Shown one piece after another: positions 42,199-54,087 of a DNA stretch of 64,000 nt. The translations under genes and the position numbers were made by a program. How positions within the stretch are numbered: position 1 is the stretch's first letter; every line of letters begins with the position of its first letter. Under the pieces are notes generated by a model, which was not told the origin of the DNA, did not search any database, and was given only the letters and a program-made list of their open reading frames with translations. This DNA comes from Nemertoderma westbladi (Eukaryota; Xenacoelomorpha; Nemertodermatida; Nemertodermatidae), in contig JAUCBJ010008313.1 of the NCBI GenBank assembly GCA_032718475.1, positions 62,001-126,000 of the forward strand, given 5' to 3'.

Positions 42199-44019
42199 TT
42201 ATGCAGTTGTTACGAGTTCGACAAGATCGAGAGGATTTATGAGTGGCAGAAACCTCAGACTATGTGTAGGATCTTCCGGTTTTACCATGTAATATTGTGT
42301 TAGGTTAACGTAATAAGGGTGATCTTTGATCCCATAAAACGAGTCCGGTAAAGGTCTAGCGCGTATGTTTACATCGTGTACCATGCGACGGACAAGATCT
42401 GCTCTATTGTCCGGAGGTTCAACGAGTATACCATCGACACGAGCGGCTTCGATGGGTGGACGTTGCAACATGGGGGCGTCAGCGATAAGATCTCGAGATC
42501 TTAGGTTGATATCAACCGGTTGGGGTTGTACCGTCGCAAAGAGTTTGTCTCCGAAATGGGGAACCATCGAGGGATGAAGGATGGTTTTAGAGTAGAGATC
42601 CGTCATAAGGATTTGAGCTTCGGGTTGAGCTAAAGCTGCTTCTTCTCTCTCATCTAGTTCTATATGTCTCTCCTCGAGCTGATTTTCCTCCGCTTGTTGT
42701 TGTAGACGCTCATCTAGGAACTCTTGTAAAGAGTAGGTTCGTCCACGTTCGATGTCCTCTTCGAGATTTTGTATTTCTCTATCGAACTGGGGTAAAGCTA
42801 ATTCCTTCACCGCTTGGACTTGTTGTAGCAATTTACGTTTCTCCAAACAATCGTAAGTTCCTTTTCCGATTTTCTGCCGAATAGTGTCTAACGCGTTTCA
42901 TACGACGCTCTCTTCGACTTCCGTAACGGGTTGTATCGAGGTGAAGCCAGGACGGTTGTGTGGGTTAAACGGCGATATTAGATGACCGCGTCCCAATCCA
43001 GCTAGGTAGGGTTGGCGAATATCTAGAGAGCCTACTACCGGAGTACCACCGATCAACTGTTCGGGTAACACTAGATCTTTGAACAGCGAATACAGTTCGG
43101 GAGGATCCGTGATACTATTAGGATCAAGAGTCTGAGGTCTAACTGAGGAATGAGGAGGTCTGACCGAGTATTCCGGAACTCTGATCATTGTTTTGTTCAA
43201 GGATCGTTTGAGTCGGGCGACCGCAGGGGATACGTCAAACAGGTTTCGCTCGAAACTCCCATAAGTATATCGTGTAAAACTGTGTTTAGCGCAACGTCTC
43301 CGCGGATGTTTATGTCTTTCCGTTTGCTGATTGGGTCTAGGGCACTCGTCGCAGTAATACCAAAGACGCACGTCCTGCAGGGGAAACGCGGGTGATCGTT
43401 CTCCAGTTTTACAGTATTCCTCCATCTGTTCGAAGCTATCTGGGACGACAGGTAGCGGCCGATCGGCAGTAAGATACATCATAGTGAAATAGAGTCGTTT
43501 GAGTTCTATCATAGGATCATGATGTATACCTTGGGGATATCGAGTTTCGAGATTTTGTTGACTGGCAATATTGAGGTATGTCTCTCTCAGGAATTCCAAA
43601 TAGTCGTTGAAGTCGCTGCGTTTATCCGGCTCTTCAACGTCTTCCCTTTCGAGTTTGTTTCGAATAGAGTTCTCGTGTTCTATTCTCGGTTGATCGTTCC
43701 GACTCCGCTGGGTATGATATTTAAATAAAACCATTTCCCTTTCGGTGTCTACATCGTCCGTATCGTGTAAATCGATAGGATGGCCAGTAGTTAAGAAGTC
43801 CATATACGTACCATTACGATGCGTATAGCGAGCGGTGAACTTTCTATAATCCAATTCACGCGTAAGTTGCTCCTGGGACATTGGCGGTTCGATATAACGA
43901 CCATCATCCTCCGTAGTAGTTGGACCAGCGTCGCCGCGTATCAAGCTATCGACAAATGCTTGTAAAGGTAGAGTATATCGCTCCCTGATACCAAGATCAT
44001 CTTCTATCAACTCAGTCAT
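42199..44019 (-). pseudogene. A2 accessory gene Y, found only in lineage A
   Basis: About 606 codons in one frame, from ATG at 44019, interrupted by one TGA at 42898 after codon 373; the sequence after it still reads as protein (IRQKIGKGTYDCLEKRK). The first part is acidic and has a Cys/His cluster near residue 220-245 (YYCDECP, then CAKH), possibly a zinc site. The second part opens with a coiled coil (QFDREIQNLEEDIERGR, EERHIELDEREE). It ends 13 bp before the X-Z start. An N-terminal remnant is at 3596-3994 in A1. No family recognised; no counterpart in B or C. A structural or assembly role is one option, but nothing shows it. Confidence 0.65.
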
Positions 44020-45641
44020 ATCTGCTATGAGTTTATCAATATTATAATGAGTTTATATATTAGGCTAGCGGGCGTCGCTGCTTACCCCTCTTTTGCCCCC
44101 GGACAGTGCAAGATCCTCAGCGCCGATGTACCGTCGTCGCTGTGCTTTCGCCAACGATGTAGCCACACAACAACAACGATAACCGGCACAAGTCACTCCA
44201 CTGTCCGTCCCAAAGGCTTAGATGTACTTCAGGTTCTTTCTGGAGAGTTAGGGTTACTTTCACAATTGCGACTAGCTACTGTAAACACACTTTAGCAGTA
44301 ACATTCACCTATGAACGCACAAATTCAACACAACTGCCATAAACTGTACACATTCGGGCCATTTGTCCGTTAGTCAGTACCTTCCAGAATGTCACTTTAT
44401 TTATTATGTATCCTTGGATACTAGCAGTGCGCTATTTATTCCCTATGCTATTCAATGGGGCAAGCCTTCTATTGTTCTTTTAACTCACTTCTAATTCTAG
44501 CGTGGTTGTTGCCATGGTGACATTATGGAAAGCTAGCGGTAGAATTAGGGTAATTCTCATGCATACAGATCTGGGATGCTATTTAATAGTAATTCTTTAA
44601 TTGTCAATATCTTCTCTATATATGATTTTATGAATTTTATCGGCTATTGACTATATATTGGAGACTCTCGCACACCAATACACTTAATAGAGTGAATCTC
44701 CGCTCCCATTAATTAATGGAATTTTGGGAATGTTATAAATTGTATAAAATGACAATTTATTAAATTCGTTGAAATATATGAATTTAAATTTATTCCCGTA
44801 AATTTTATTATTTAATGTTAAATAGACGTAATTTTATTCCAGAACGTGTCTGGGGACTGGGATCCTAGATTCTAGGAATTTTGTCCTTTTAAGAGTATCG
44901 GTAAGTGCTACGATATCTTAATCGACTAGAATTTTAAAGGATCTAAAATTCGACAGATTTTGTAAATATTAATAATTAATATTTAAGATGGGCACCAGTT
45001 TATTCCAGAACTTGTCTGGGGACTTTAACCACTGATTCTAGAATTTGTCTTTCAAGTATATCGGTGGGTGCCGCAATATCTTAATCGACTAGAATTACAG
45101 ATGGTCAAAGGGTTTAACAGATTTATTTTGCGTTATATGCTACTGTTAAAAGGACATCACGCTACTATATGTATTATTTAATATACGGTATGAGAGCAAT
45201 ATCGCACGAAGCAATGTCAGTGAGAAGAGGCAAGTCGTTTCCAAGGTCTACCCAGAGCTTGGTTTAGCCGAGACACGAGGATCTGAATTTTGCATTCCTA
45301 ATACTCTGCCTACCAATAATACTTAATATAGTAGTGGCTTTATTGTACTTTAATAAGTACGGACATTTTATCTTACTGTAGTCACGTATTTGTAATGTAA
45401 TACGGACAGTAAGGAAGGAGAAAAAGAATTATTTCTCGCCGTCGCACTAAATATATAATGTATAAGTAATTAAGTAATAAACGCGAATATATTGCACTAA
45501 TCTACTAAATAATTGCTAAAATAACATTCTACTGAATAAAATTAAAGAAAACGATTATAATAAAATTACATAATAATATATACATAAATATAAAAGAATA
45601 AAACAAATACAAATATAGTCATACACCCACTCCAGCCGTTG
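44020..45641 (-). other. Non-coding spacer between A2 pol and Y
   Basis: 1.6 kb, AT-rich, no gene. It includes a tandem duplication with period 166 bp: TTTATTCCAGAAC occurs at 44833 and 44999, and ATCTTAATCGACTAGAATT after each. Homologous to 3995-5050 in A1, which has a single copy. Confidence 0.65.
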
Positions 45642-48290
45642 TTAAGTTGGGGAGTCCCTAGATGTTTGTTGGATTAGGGATGTGGTCGTGGGAAGAGTAT
45701 CTTGCCTCCCATAGTTCCCGGAGAGTTCTCTGTCTCTTTCCAGTAAACATAAGCGACCAACTGGGCAACAATTCCCGGTTTCTTGAAGTTACGTCGCATG
45801 ACGACGAGTTCTACCGATCGCACAAACCGTCATCCGAGATGTGAGTCTCGATGATACGACCTGTCTACCACCGCTTACGTGGAAGATCTATATCCACAAT
45901 AAGAACCATGTCTCCAGCGCTGACGTTTTCTTGCTGCGGAAACCACTTAGTTCGAAGTTGTAGCGTGGGCAGATAATGTTTTTCGAAATGGTCAGCGAAA
46001 CGACGGGATAACAACTGCATGAGTTGCCAAGTTTTCTGGCAGTATTCATCTCCGTCTGTGATTTCCGATTGTGGGAGCATGGCTACAGGTTTCTTTAGTA
46101 GGAAATGCGCGGGTGTTAGCGCTTCCAGGGAATCGGGACTCGATGAGACTGGCATAAGTGGTCTCTCGTTGAGATAGGCGGCGATTTCCTCCATTAACGT
46201 CCGCAAAAGTTCGTCGGTGAGATACGCGCGGCAAGGCACTATAAAGTGAAATGCTGTCTTCACACTTCTTATTAATCTCTCCCAACTTCCTCCCCACCAA
46301 GGGGCGTCAGCGGCGTTGAAGGTCCAGCTAGACGCTGTTACTCGTAGCTGATCGTCCACCTGTCTTTGGTTCCAATCTTTGACGTAAGCTTTGATTTCAT
46401 TGTTGGCACCAATGAAGTTTGTTCCCTTATCAGATCTCATCGTGTTACTAGTGCCAAAGCGAGCGGTCTGTCGTTGTAAGCTTAATAGAAAGCTGTTGGT
46501 AGATAAATCGTTCACCATGTCGAGATGGATAGCTCTACAAGTCATACAAACAAAGATGACACACCATCTCTTGACTATAGTCCTAGCACGATATACTTCA
46601 ATGGGACCAAATAAATCCACACCGGTATTAGTAAAGGGTGGTTCATAGAAGCTTACTCGTTCCCTAGGTAATTCTGCCTCTCGCTGTGTTAAAGGCCTAC
46701 TGAATGCTTTCCTACAGGGTATGCAGTTCCTAAGAACTTGGTTCAGAGCTCTACGGGGTTTATAAAAATAATAGCGAGTTCGAATTTCGCTAAGAACTCG
46801 TTCCCTACCAGCATGATAAAGTTTGCTGTGAACGTCTACAATCATCTTGACTTGTATTTCAAGATTTCTAATGAGTATGGGAAACTTAGTGTCAAAGGAT
46901 AGTGGAGCATTCGTTAATCTTCCTCCAACACGTATCAACCCATCTATCATTGTGCTAGAGAAACGATCCCTTAAGCGCATCTGTGGATTTCTCAACAACA
47001 GGAAATACTTATCGGAATCCTCATAGCATTGCAGGAGTCTCAGCATCTGCTTGTTGGTTTCTTCATGCTCCTGATAACAGATCTTCTCCTTCAGAAACCT
47101 GTCGGGTATCTTATATTTGGGAAGATCTTTAATAACATGGACCTGCACTGATGTTATTGGAGCGGTATCACCTTTGGCCTTCATCCCGGAGTATTGATGG
47201 TGAAAACATCTCTTTAAATATGTAACGGCCTTACAGAGCCGATTCCAGCAACTGTAGTGATGTATCGCTCTCTGCAGAAGAGGTGAGAGTCCTTGCGAGA
47301 CATCTGGTATTCCAGATTTCCAATCCTTCTCACGGATTTCCACAACAAGTTTATTTGTGGCTGTGGGTTTCTGATCCAAAGCGTCGTCTCCGGAAATATG
47401 TAGTACAGACAGATCTACCATGGGTTTGAATAACTTCGATTTACTCGCCCGAGTTTTAGGTTTGACTTTCTCCGCTCCCTTGGCCTGTCTAATCTCTGCT
47501 GTAGTAAGATGAGGAGGCCATTCTTCTTCTTCTTTGTAGAGGAAGTCGGGTCCACCTAACCAGTCTGGAGTGTCTACCAGTTCTTGTGGAGTTGCTCCCC
47601 TGGAGGCGATGTCTGCTGGATTAATCATTCCGGGGCAATGTCTCCATTGATCCATCGTTGTGCGACTGAGTATAATGGCTACTCTGTTGGTAACGAAGAC
47701 GCTGAACTGACAGACTTCATTGGTTATATACTCCAACACGAGTAAAGCGTCGGTCCAATAGACAGTTTTCTCCAGTGGATAGTCGATCTGTTCTGTTACA
47801 TTCCGGCCGATGGCTGTAGCATATAGAGCCGTTTTAACTCCGCTCGAGGAACTTTCAACTTATTGTTTATCAATGCCTTAGAAGTAACCAAGGCAACTTT
47901 GATTCCGTCCGGAGTTTCCACCCTTAGGTAGGCTACTATACCTATTCCCATATCGCTGGCATCTCCAAACACATGGAGTTGATAGGAATACGTAGGGAGA
48001 ACATGACCAAAATATGAACGGGAAATTATAAATTTCTCGATGGCTGGTAGAGAATCTTCCCATGTCATCCACTTCTTTAATAATTCTCCCTTAAGTGGAT
48101 CGTCCCATGAGTGGTTTTCAAGCCACATTTGTTGTACTAAACTCTGAGCAATCAATATAACTGGGCTAATAAATCCCAATGGATCGAAATAAGTGCTCAG
48201 GATACTTAAACAAATCCGTTTAGTCCGAACTGGATTATCTCGCTGTTTTAGTTGGAAAAACAGGATATCTCTTTCGGTGTCCCATTTCAA
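45642..48290 (-). pseudogene. A2 pol: connection, RNase H and integrase
   Basis: Frames at 47796-48290 and 45865-47739, joined by 1-nt deletions (near 48290 and near 47830), with a TAG near 45865 before the last tail segment. RNase H: VFGDASDMGIGIV and WRHCPGMINPADIASRG. H2C2 zinc: HAGRERVLSEIR and CIPCRKAF. Integrase: D (TGVDLFGP), D (RSDKGTNF), E (GGSWERL), all three present, unlike A1. The DUF5641-like tail ends at about 45642. About 90% similar to A1 by eye. The domains act in RNA template removal and in insertion of the DNA copy. Confidence 0.88.
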
Positions 48291-49888
48291 ACCAAGGTCT
48301 TAGTTTCTGGGAGATCATCTTTTATTAGATCCAGGTCTTTCGCTCCTCGATCTTCTACCGGGATCGACTCCAGAAACTCACGGGAGTTGCTGGTGAATTT
48401 AGTTAATTGAAATCCACCTCTTTTTAAGCACTCTACCGTTCCTTTAGCGACATCAATGGCTTCTTCGACTGATGGAAGGGACTTTAGATTGTCGTCCATG
48501 TATATATCTCGCTTGATGTTGTCAATCACCTCTTTAGAGAAGGCATCTCGGTTGTCATCCGCAGTGGTGCGCACCACGGAACAGGCGTTTGAAGGGCTCG
48601 AGATTATCCCAAAAGCCTGGATGGTCATCCAGTACTCCACTGGTTTCTGGTTGAGGTCTCCTTCAGGCCACCACAGAAATCGTAGGCTGTCTCGATCCCT
48701 ATCCAGCGCCTTGACTTGTAAGAACATGCCTTCTATATCTGAGGCGAAAGCAATGGAATATTGTCTTAATCTTAAGAGTATTCCCAACAAGGATTGGAGT
48801 AAGTTTGGTCCGGGTAACAATTCAGAATTAAGGGATTGGCCCATATAGAGGGCGGAGCCGTCAAACACCACTCGTACTTCATGGGGTTTACCGGGTTTGG
48901 GAACATAATGGTGAGTTAAATAATACGTTCTCTCAGTTATAGGTGTTTCTTCCGGTACTAGCTCCGCATATCCCTTGCTAATAAATTTCTTCAACTGCGT
49001 TTGATACATTTCTTTAGCTGAAGAATTTGCCGTAAGGCGTCAATGTAGTTGAGCAATTCTTTTTTCCGCCAAGGGTCTGTTGTTTACGAACTTTGGTTCT
49101 CGCTTTCTGAAAGGTAGACCGATCTCATATCTACCTTGATCTTTAAGAAAACGTGTAGTTGTCTCTTGGATCTGCTTGGCTCTTTCTTCCTCTACCGATA
49201 GGGCCTTATCGTAGGAATTGGGCTCTACAGCCTCTTGAGTAAAGAATCGTACGGCATGTTCATCCCGAGTCTTGGCATTATAACGTTCAATGACGTCATT
49301 AAGTTCGTCGTTATAGTCGTCTCGTTCTGATGGAAGAAGGAGCTGACATAAGTTCACTTGGTTTTGCCAAGTCTCGTTTTCCTTAAGGAGATCGATGGTA
49401 TTCTCCTCATCGAAAAGTTGGTGGACATCGTCATTATCTGAGGAGTATGGTGTTCCCTCAGTTAGATCATCTAACTCACTGCCCTGGACTTCCCATTCTC
49501 TCACTTGACATACCTGGTCTTTCGGTAATCTTTCCATGAGAGTTCTACGGGAAGGGCCAGTAAAGTACCAACCCACTCTAGTTCTTCCCGCATAAGCTTG
49601 TAGTGGTTGCGGTTGAGCGGGCCGTTTCTCCAATGTCTCGAGCGCTTCATGAGCGTTTTGACCGATGAGTATTTGCACTCCAGGGTAATCGGTGTTGAAT
49701 CTAGGTATTTCCAGCTGCTGGGTGAAATCGTCCTCATCCCAGTTATAAGGTTCCACTTGGGTGGTAGGGAAGTTCTTTATCGCCACCATTTTTACTGACC
49801 TTATACTATGTTCTCCTAGTTCATCCTGGGGGGTGGACAACGCACCTACATAATAATCCGCTATTACTGTAGATTTCCAAACCTGCAT
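48291..49888 (-). pseudogene. A2 pol: reverse transcriptase
   Basis: Open pieces 49040-49888 and 48287-49009 lie in one frame with a TGA at 49040. The first carries the BEL linker region (VQILIGQNAHEALE, RVGWYFTGPSRR). The second holds the RT: FISKGYAELVPEE, VRVVFDGSALYMG, IAFASDIEGMFLQVK (first Asp) and IYMDDNLKS (YMDD; B and C have YVDD). It ends in a frameshift at the KTLGLKW segment. This is the region missing from A1. Confidence 0.88.
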
Positions 49889-49891
49889 AAT

Positions 49892-51187
49892 TCATGACAT
49901 GTTTAGCTTAGTTCGGAACTTGGGTTGTCCAGCAAAGATGTCTTCGGCTAGTTCTTTGTCGATGAATGTTCCTGTACTACCGGAGTCAAGGAGGGCGTTC
50001 ACTACATAACTCCTTTTAGGTCCGTGGACCCTTACCTGTACTACAGGAAATTCTCGGATTCCTACATTGGAAGGTGGCGCTTTCCAAGATGGTTGTCGAT
50101 CAGAAGTAGTTAGGGTGAGGTCGCTGTCTGTGTCTTTTTCATACATAAGTGCTCGATACACTGCGGTATTTATCATGTAACAGGATTCACCTTCGTCGGA
50201 GAATTCATCTGTATAGAATCCTTCCATCTCAGAGCTTTGGTCAGTGTCGTTCACATCACTGAATTGGACATGTAGTTCGGAATCACTTACCTGACTCTGG
50301 CTGTTTCGCTCAAATTCAGTGTGCAACAAGATATGATGTTTCGCACCGCACTTTGCACACTTTGTGTCGGAGTAACAGGTTCGCCGTTGGTGTCCTTGTC
50401 TGAGGCAATTATAACACAACCGCTTATCCCACATGACTTCCCGTCTCTCCGCTAATGATTTCTTCAGGAATTCATCACACGTATTCAAACGGTGGGTCCC
50501 GTCACATAGCGCACATTTCGGTTTGATGTTACTTACCTTATTTTGAATAACAGTGTGCACACTCGTTCTTTCTTCGGGCTTTCTCACCTGAATTCTCTTG
50601 GGAGACGTAGGAGGAGTTTTTCTTACCTGTTCTCTCCTGTCATTGGTTCGAGACTTGAATTTACTTACCTGTTCTTTAGGCGTTTTATTGACATAATAAG
50701 ATCTTTTAGTGTCTTTCCCGCTATCCTCTCCTTGAGAAGTCTGGCTTTCGCCGTCGTCTGTATAACACACTGGTGTTACCTTTCTCCTAGAGACGGGTTT
50801 CTCACTTACCTTGTTTTCCGGTGTCTTCTCTCTGGACTGCTTTATGAGCTGTAATTTCACTTCGCCATCCAAGAATGACATGAGATCAGCCATGGTAGGG
50901 TCTCGTTGTTGTTGTTCCATCATATATAACACTTTCTTGTCCCAGCGTGTACCTACTCCACCCTTCGGTAAAGTAGAAGCCACTGCTCTAATAACCATAG
51001 CACTCTGATACTCATGATACTTACCTAGCCAATCTAATTGTCTGCAGATCTCCTGAATCTCATCGGAAAACTCTATAATCCCGCTGCTAATAAACTTTCG
51101 GGGCGCTACCAACTTTGCATACAAATACCCAGCTATGTTATTCCTATTACCATACCTGATGTTTAGTGTATCCCAAACTTGTCTTAA
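49892..51187 (-). pseudogene. A2 gag C-terminal half and protease
   Basis: Continues in frame from the stop at 51188 and ends in TGA at 49892. DUF1759-like end (ICRQLDWLGKYHEYQSAMVI), basic linker, three zinc clusters (CALCDGTHRLNTC, CYNCLRQGHQRRTC, CAKCGAKHHILLH) and the aspartic protease VNALLDSGSTGTFID. These cut and form the particle proteins. Complete in domain content, but broken by the flanking stops. Confidence 0.85.
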
Positions 51188-52638
51188 TCAGTCTGGATGT
51201 CCAATAAACTTTAACGCCATTAACTTGGGAGATCCTTCCAAGCACTCGATGAGGAATCTAAGTTTCTCTCCATTAGATAGCACAGAGTTCTGTATGTTAT
51301 CTTTGTAATATTCATTAAAAGGTAACCATTTTATCTCATCTCCATTGAACTTGACTATCTCTCCCACCTTTACCGCTTGGCGGGCTTCGGTTCTAACCAT
51401 TTGACGCGTAAAACTTTCTTGGGCCATTGTGTTATTTAATATCGAGTTATCGGTATATAAATTTCTTGGATTATGATCAGGTCTATAGGGATTATCACTA
51501 TCAACAGGTCTATAATTACCCTTAATAGGGTTTACTATAGGAGTTTCTACTTCGCTAGCAGTATAGATGCGTGTAGGCTCCACACCTTGCGCATGAGATA
51601 CTTCAGACCTAACGGGTTGACATATTGTTACAGAGGGTGGTGATATACCCTTTTGTAAATTTACTAATTTATCGCGTTCTAGCGCGATACTTTGCTGCAC
51701 TTCTTGCAACTCTAACGTAGTTTCCTTTACGGTTCCCTTTAACTGTTGAACAGTCCCTTCCAACTCTCGGACCTGTTGGGAGGAGCGCACTCGATTCTCC
51801 TTCATCTCTCCGAGGAGAATGTCCATCCCCCGCCGTCTCTCGTCTACCCAATCAACTGCCGAAGCGGGATCCGCCAACGTCGTAGCGGGCAGATGAGGGA
51901 CTACGGGCGATATATCCTTTATATTTCGCTCGGAGTCCAGGACCGACACTGTTTCAGGGGCTGTTCCTCTAGGCACAGATAATTTGGTGCTGTGTAAAGG
52001 GAATTTAAAGGTGGGTTCTGGGAGCACAGGTGTCTCTATCACCGAAGGGGTGATTTCAAGAACAGGCCTAATTATTTCAGGCTCATCTACTATAGTAGGG
52101 AGTCTTTCTATTTTAATTATTTGGTCTGTGGGTTCTGTACTACCTAAATCTGTGTTAGTTAGTTGCCTTCTAACAGCTGGGGGCAAATCAGGCAATTTGT
52201 GACGGTGAGATGTTCTTCTACGCCTACTTAGACGAGATCTATTTCCTCCGCCTTCAGGATCGGTGGTATCGCCTTCCTCAGATGATGTATAACCTTGTCT
52301 TTTGGGAGTAGATCTATTCATCATCTGCATATTACTAGCTGTTAACTGTTTACTGAAGTTGTCTTGCTTCTCTTGAAGATTTTCCAACTCTAGTTGGGTT
52401 GTCTCTTCAGATGCCCTCCGTTGATTCTCCATGGGTTGAGCGCTCATCCAGTTGGGCTTTCCACTGAGTCGTTCCTTGCACCTGGAGGCTCACCCGTTGA
52501 AACCAAGTCTTTACGGCAACTTGCAATGACGTGTCTTGTCTTCTTTTAGAAGCCTCCTCAAAGGCCGATAAGATTAGCCTGATTTGTAGAATTCTTTCTC
52601 TAACTTGATAAAGCAGCTGTCCCTGCTCTTGAGGTCCT
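51188..52638 (-). pseudogene. A2 gag, central part (N-terminus replaced)
   Basis: Gag homologous to A1 from the joint at 52638 (minus strand, frame continuing above the ORF start at 52447 after a disruption) through EETTQLELENLQEKQDN, TPKRQGYTSSEEGDTTDPEG, the coiled coil (VRELEGTVQQLKGTVKETTL) and SFTRQMVRTEARQAVKVGEI, to a TGA at 51188 that replaces Gly of A1 (HPDG). The first 227 or so codons found in A1 (up to 23942) are absent. It cannot make normal gag. Confidence 0.85.
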
Positions 52639-54087
52639 ATGATCGATTCTATGTGTGGTATTCGATATATTTAGTTTTTTGACATTGTTTTGTCGCGAAA
52701 TTAAAAGCAATGGTAAAATAACAGCTGGTGTTCATGATGAAATATGGCTTAATATGTTATACACAGTCATAGAAAAACGTGTTGGTTGCCAAGTTTTACT
52801 AGTAGGCTATAAGGAAAGGCAATGTTTACTCACACATAAGCTGTTGGTTTCTAATGTATTACCCCATTAGCTGATTGCTCTCCCAGTGCTTTGTAAGGGT
52901 ATATCTACAATAAGGTTACTCACTCTGCTATGTTAGGGGGTGGATCAGGAGAATGAATTTTAGTTACACAAAGCAGTGTGTTGTGTCCTATTGCAGTCGA
53001 TACTCACTGTGGATTGCAAAATGTTTTATAGTTGACCTACACTATAATACAGTAGTTGCATGTATTTAAGGAGCCCGCTCTGGCCTACTGCCTAACTTAG
53101 CAGTAATACCTATATTACATATTCACATATTAAAAATATTCTTATTTTTTTTATTACATACGATTTTTTAGCTGAAGCATTAATAGTGTAAATTAATTTA
53201 ATTATATTTTAATACCATTACTACATTGGCATACTGTAAGATAAGTTTTAATATTTCTTACAAATAGTGGTGCGAGCATAAATCAAATCACGCAAATTTA
53301 AAAAAACCGGGTATGTTGTCATAGCAAAGTTTCAGTTTTTATTATGTGGGACGAGCCACAAAGTACTGCTGAGAAAGACTGAAAGGTTCAAAGACTGTAT
53401 GTCAACAATGTTATTATTATTTATTATTATTATAGTCTGCGCCACAAACAGAATATGCCAAATAATTAAATTAGCAATATAAATTTCAGAAAAATAACTA
53501 TCGGACTTGGCTGAAGAAATCGAATTATAATCCACTTAGTTTGTTATATTGATGATATTATTACTCTCTGGGAATGTGTTGGAATGGGAGATTGTAAATT
53601 ATTATTGAACAGTAAATATTACATATCCCATAAAAGTCGTCATAATTAATTGTGTAGAAACAATTGTTTACCTTCTCGTTTAGATTAATTAGTAAATAAA
53701 TAAATTAGTTTAGATATTTTCTGTTAGCGAATTTATTTCGAATAATAAAAAAGTGTGTAGGCCGATTGTATGGTTGTTTAATTTGCGTTATGATTTTTCG
53801 CCGTGACCTAGACTTCTATTAATTGTTAAATCTAATGGTTTTCAAAAAGAAAGGTAACCGTACCTGTACTGGTAAATCTAACTTGTTATTTATCTGGTTG
53901 TGAATCATGGGCATTTTCTTATAAATATTCGGTTGTTAGTGGCAGCAAAGTTTCATTTTTTATTATGTGGGGCAAGCCACAAAGTCAGCTATGTATCATC
54001 ACACCATTTAGACAATTGTTTAGTTTAGTATTGGCTAGGATTCTTCCCCCCGGGCTCCTTCCAGGTAGCTTGCTGGCTCTCTAGTAG
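52639..54087. other. Foreign 1.45-kb segment inside A2
   Basis: Similarity to A1 stops at GAGGTCCT (52638) and resumes at about 54088, while A1 has about 1.03 kb of gag start and leader there. The filler is AT-rich. It has a 71-codon ORF (52655-52870) that I do not recognise, and a 41-bp direct repeat pair. No clear inverted ends or target duplication, so it may be a recombination product picked up from other DNA and not a simple insertion. Confidence 0.65.
53324..53985. repeat. Spaced 41-bp direct repeats in the foreign segment
   Basis: GCAAAGTTTCA...TTATTATGTGGG...GCCACAAAGT occurs at 53324-53364 and 53945-53985 with only a few differences, 621 bp apart. Could be remnants of a small terminal repeat. 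Confidence 0.6.
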
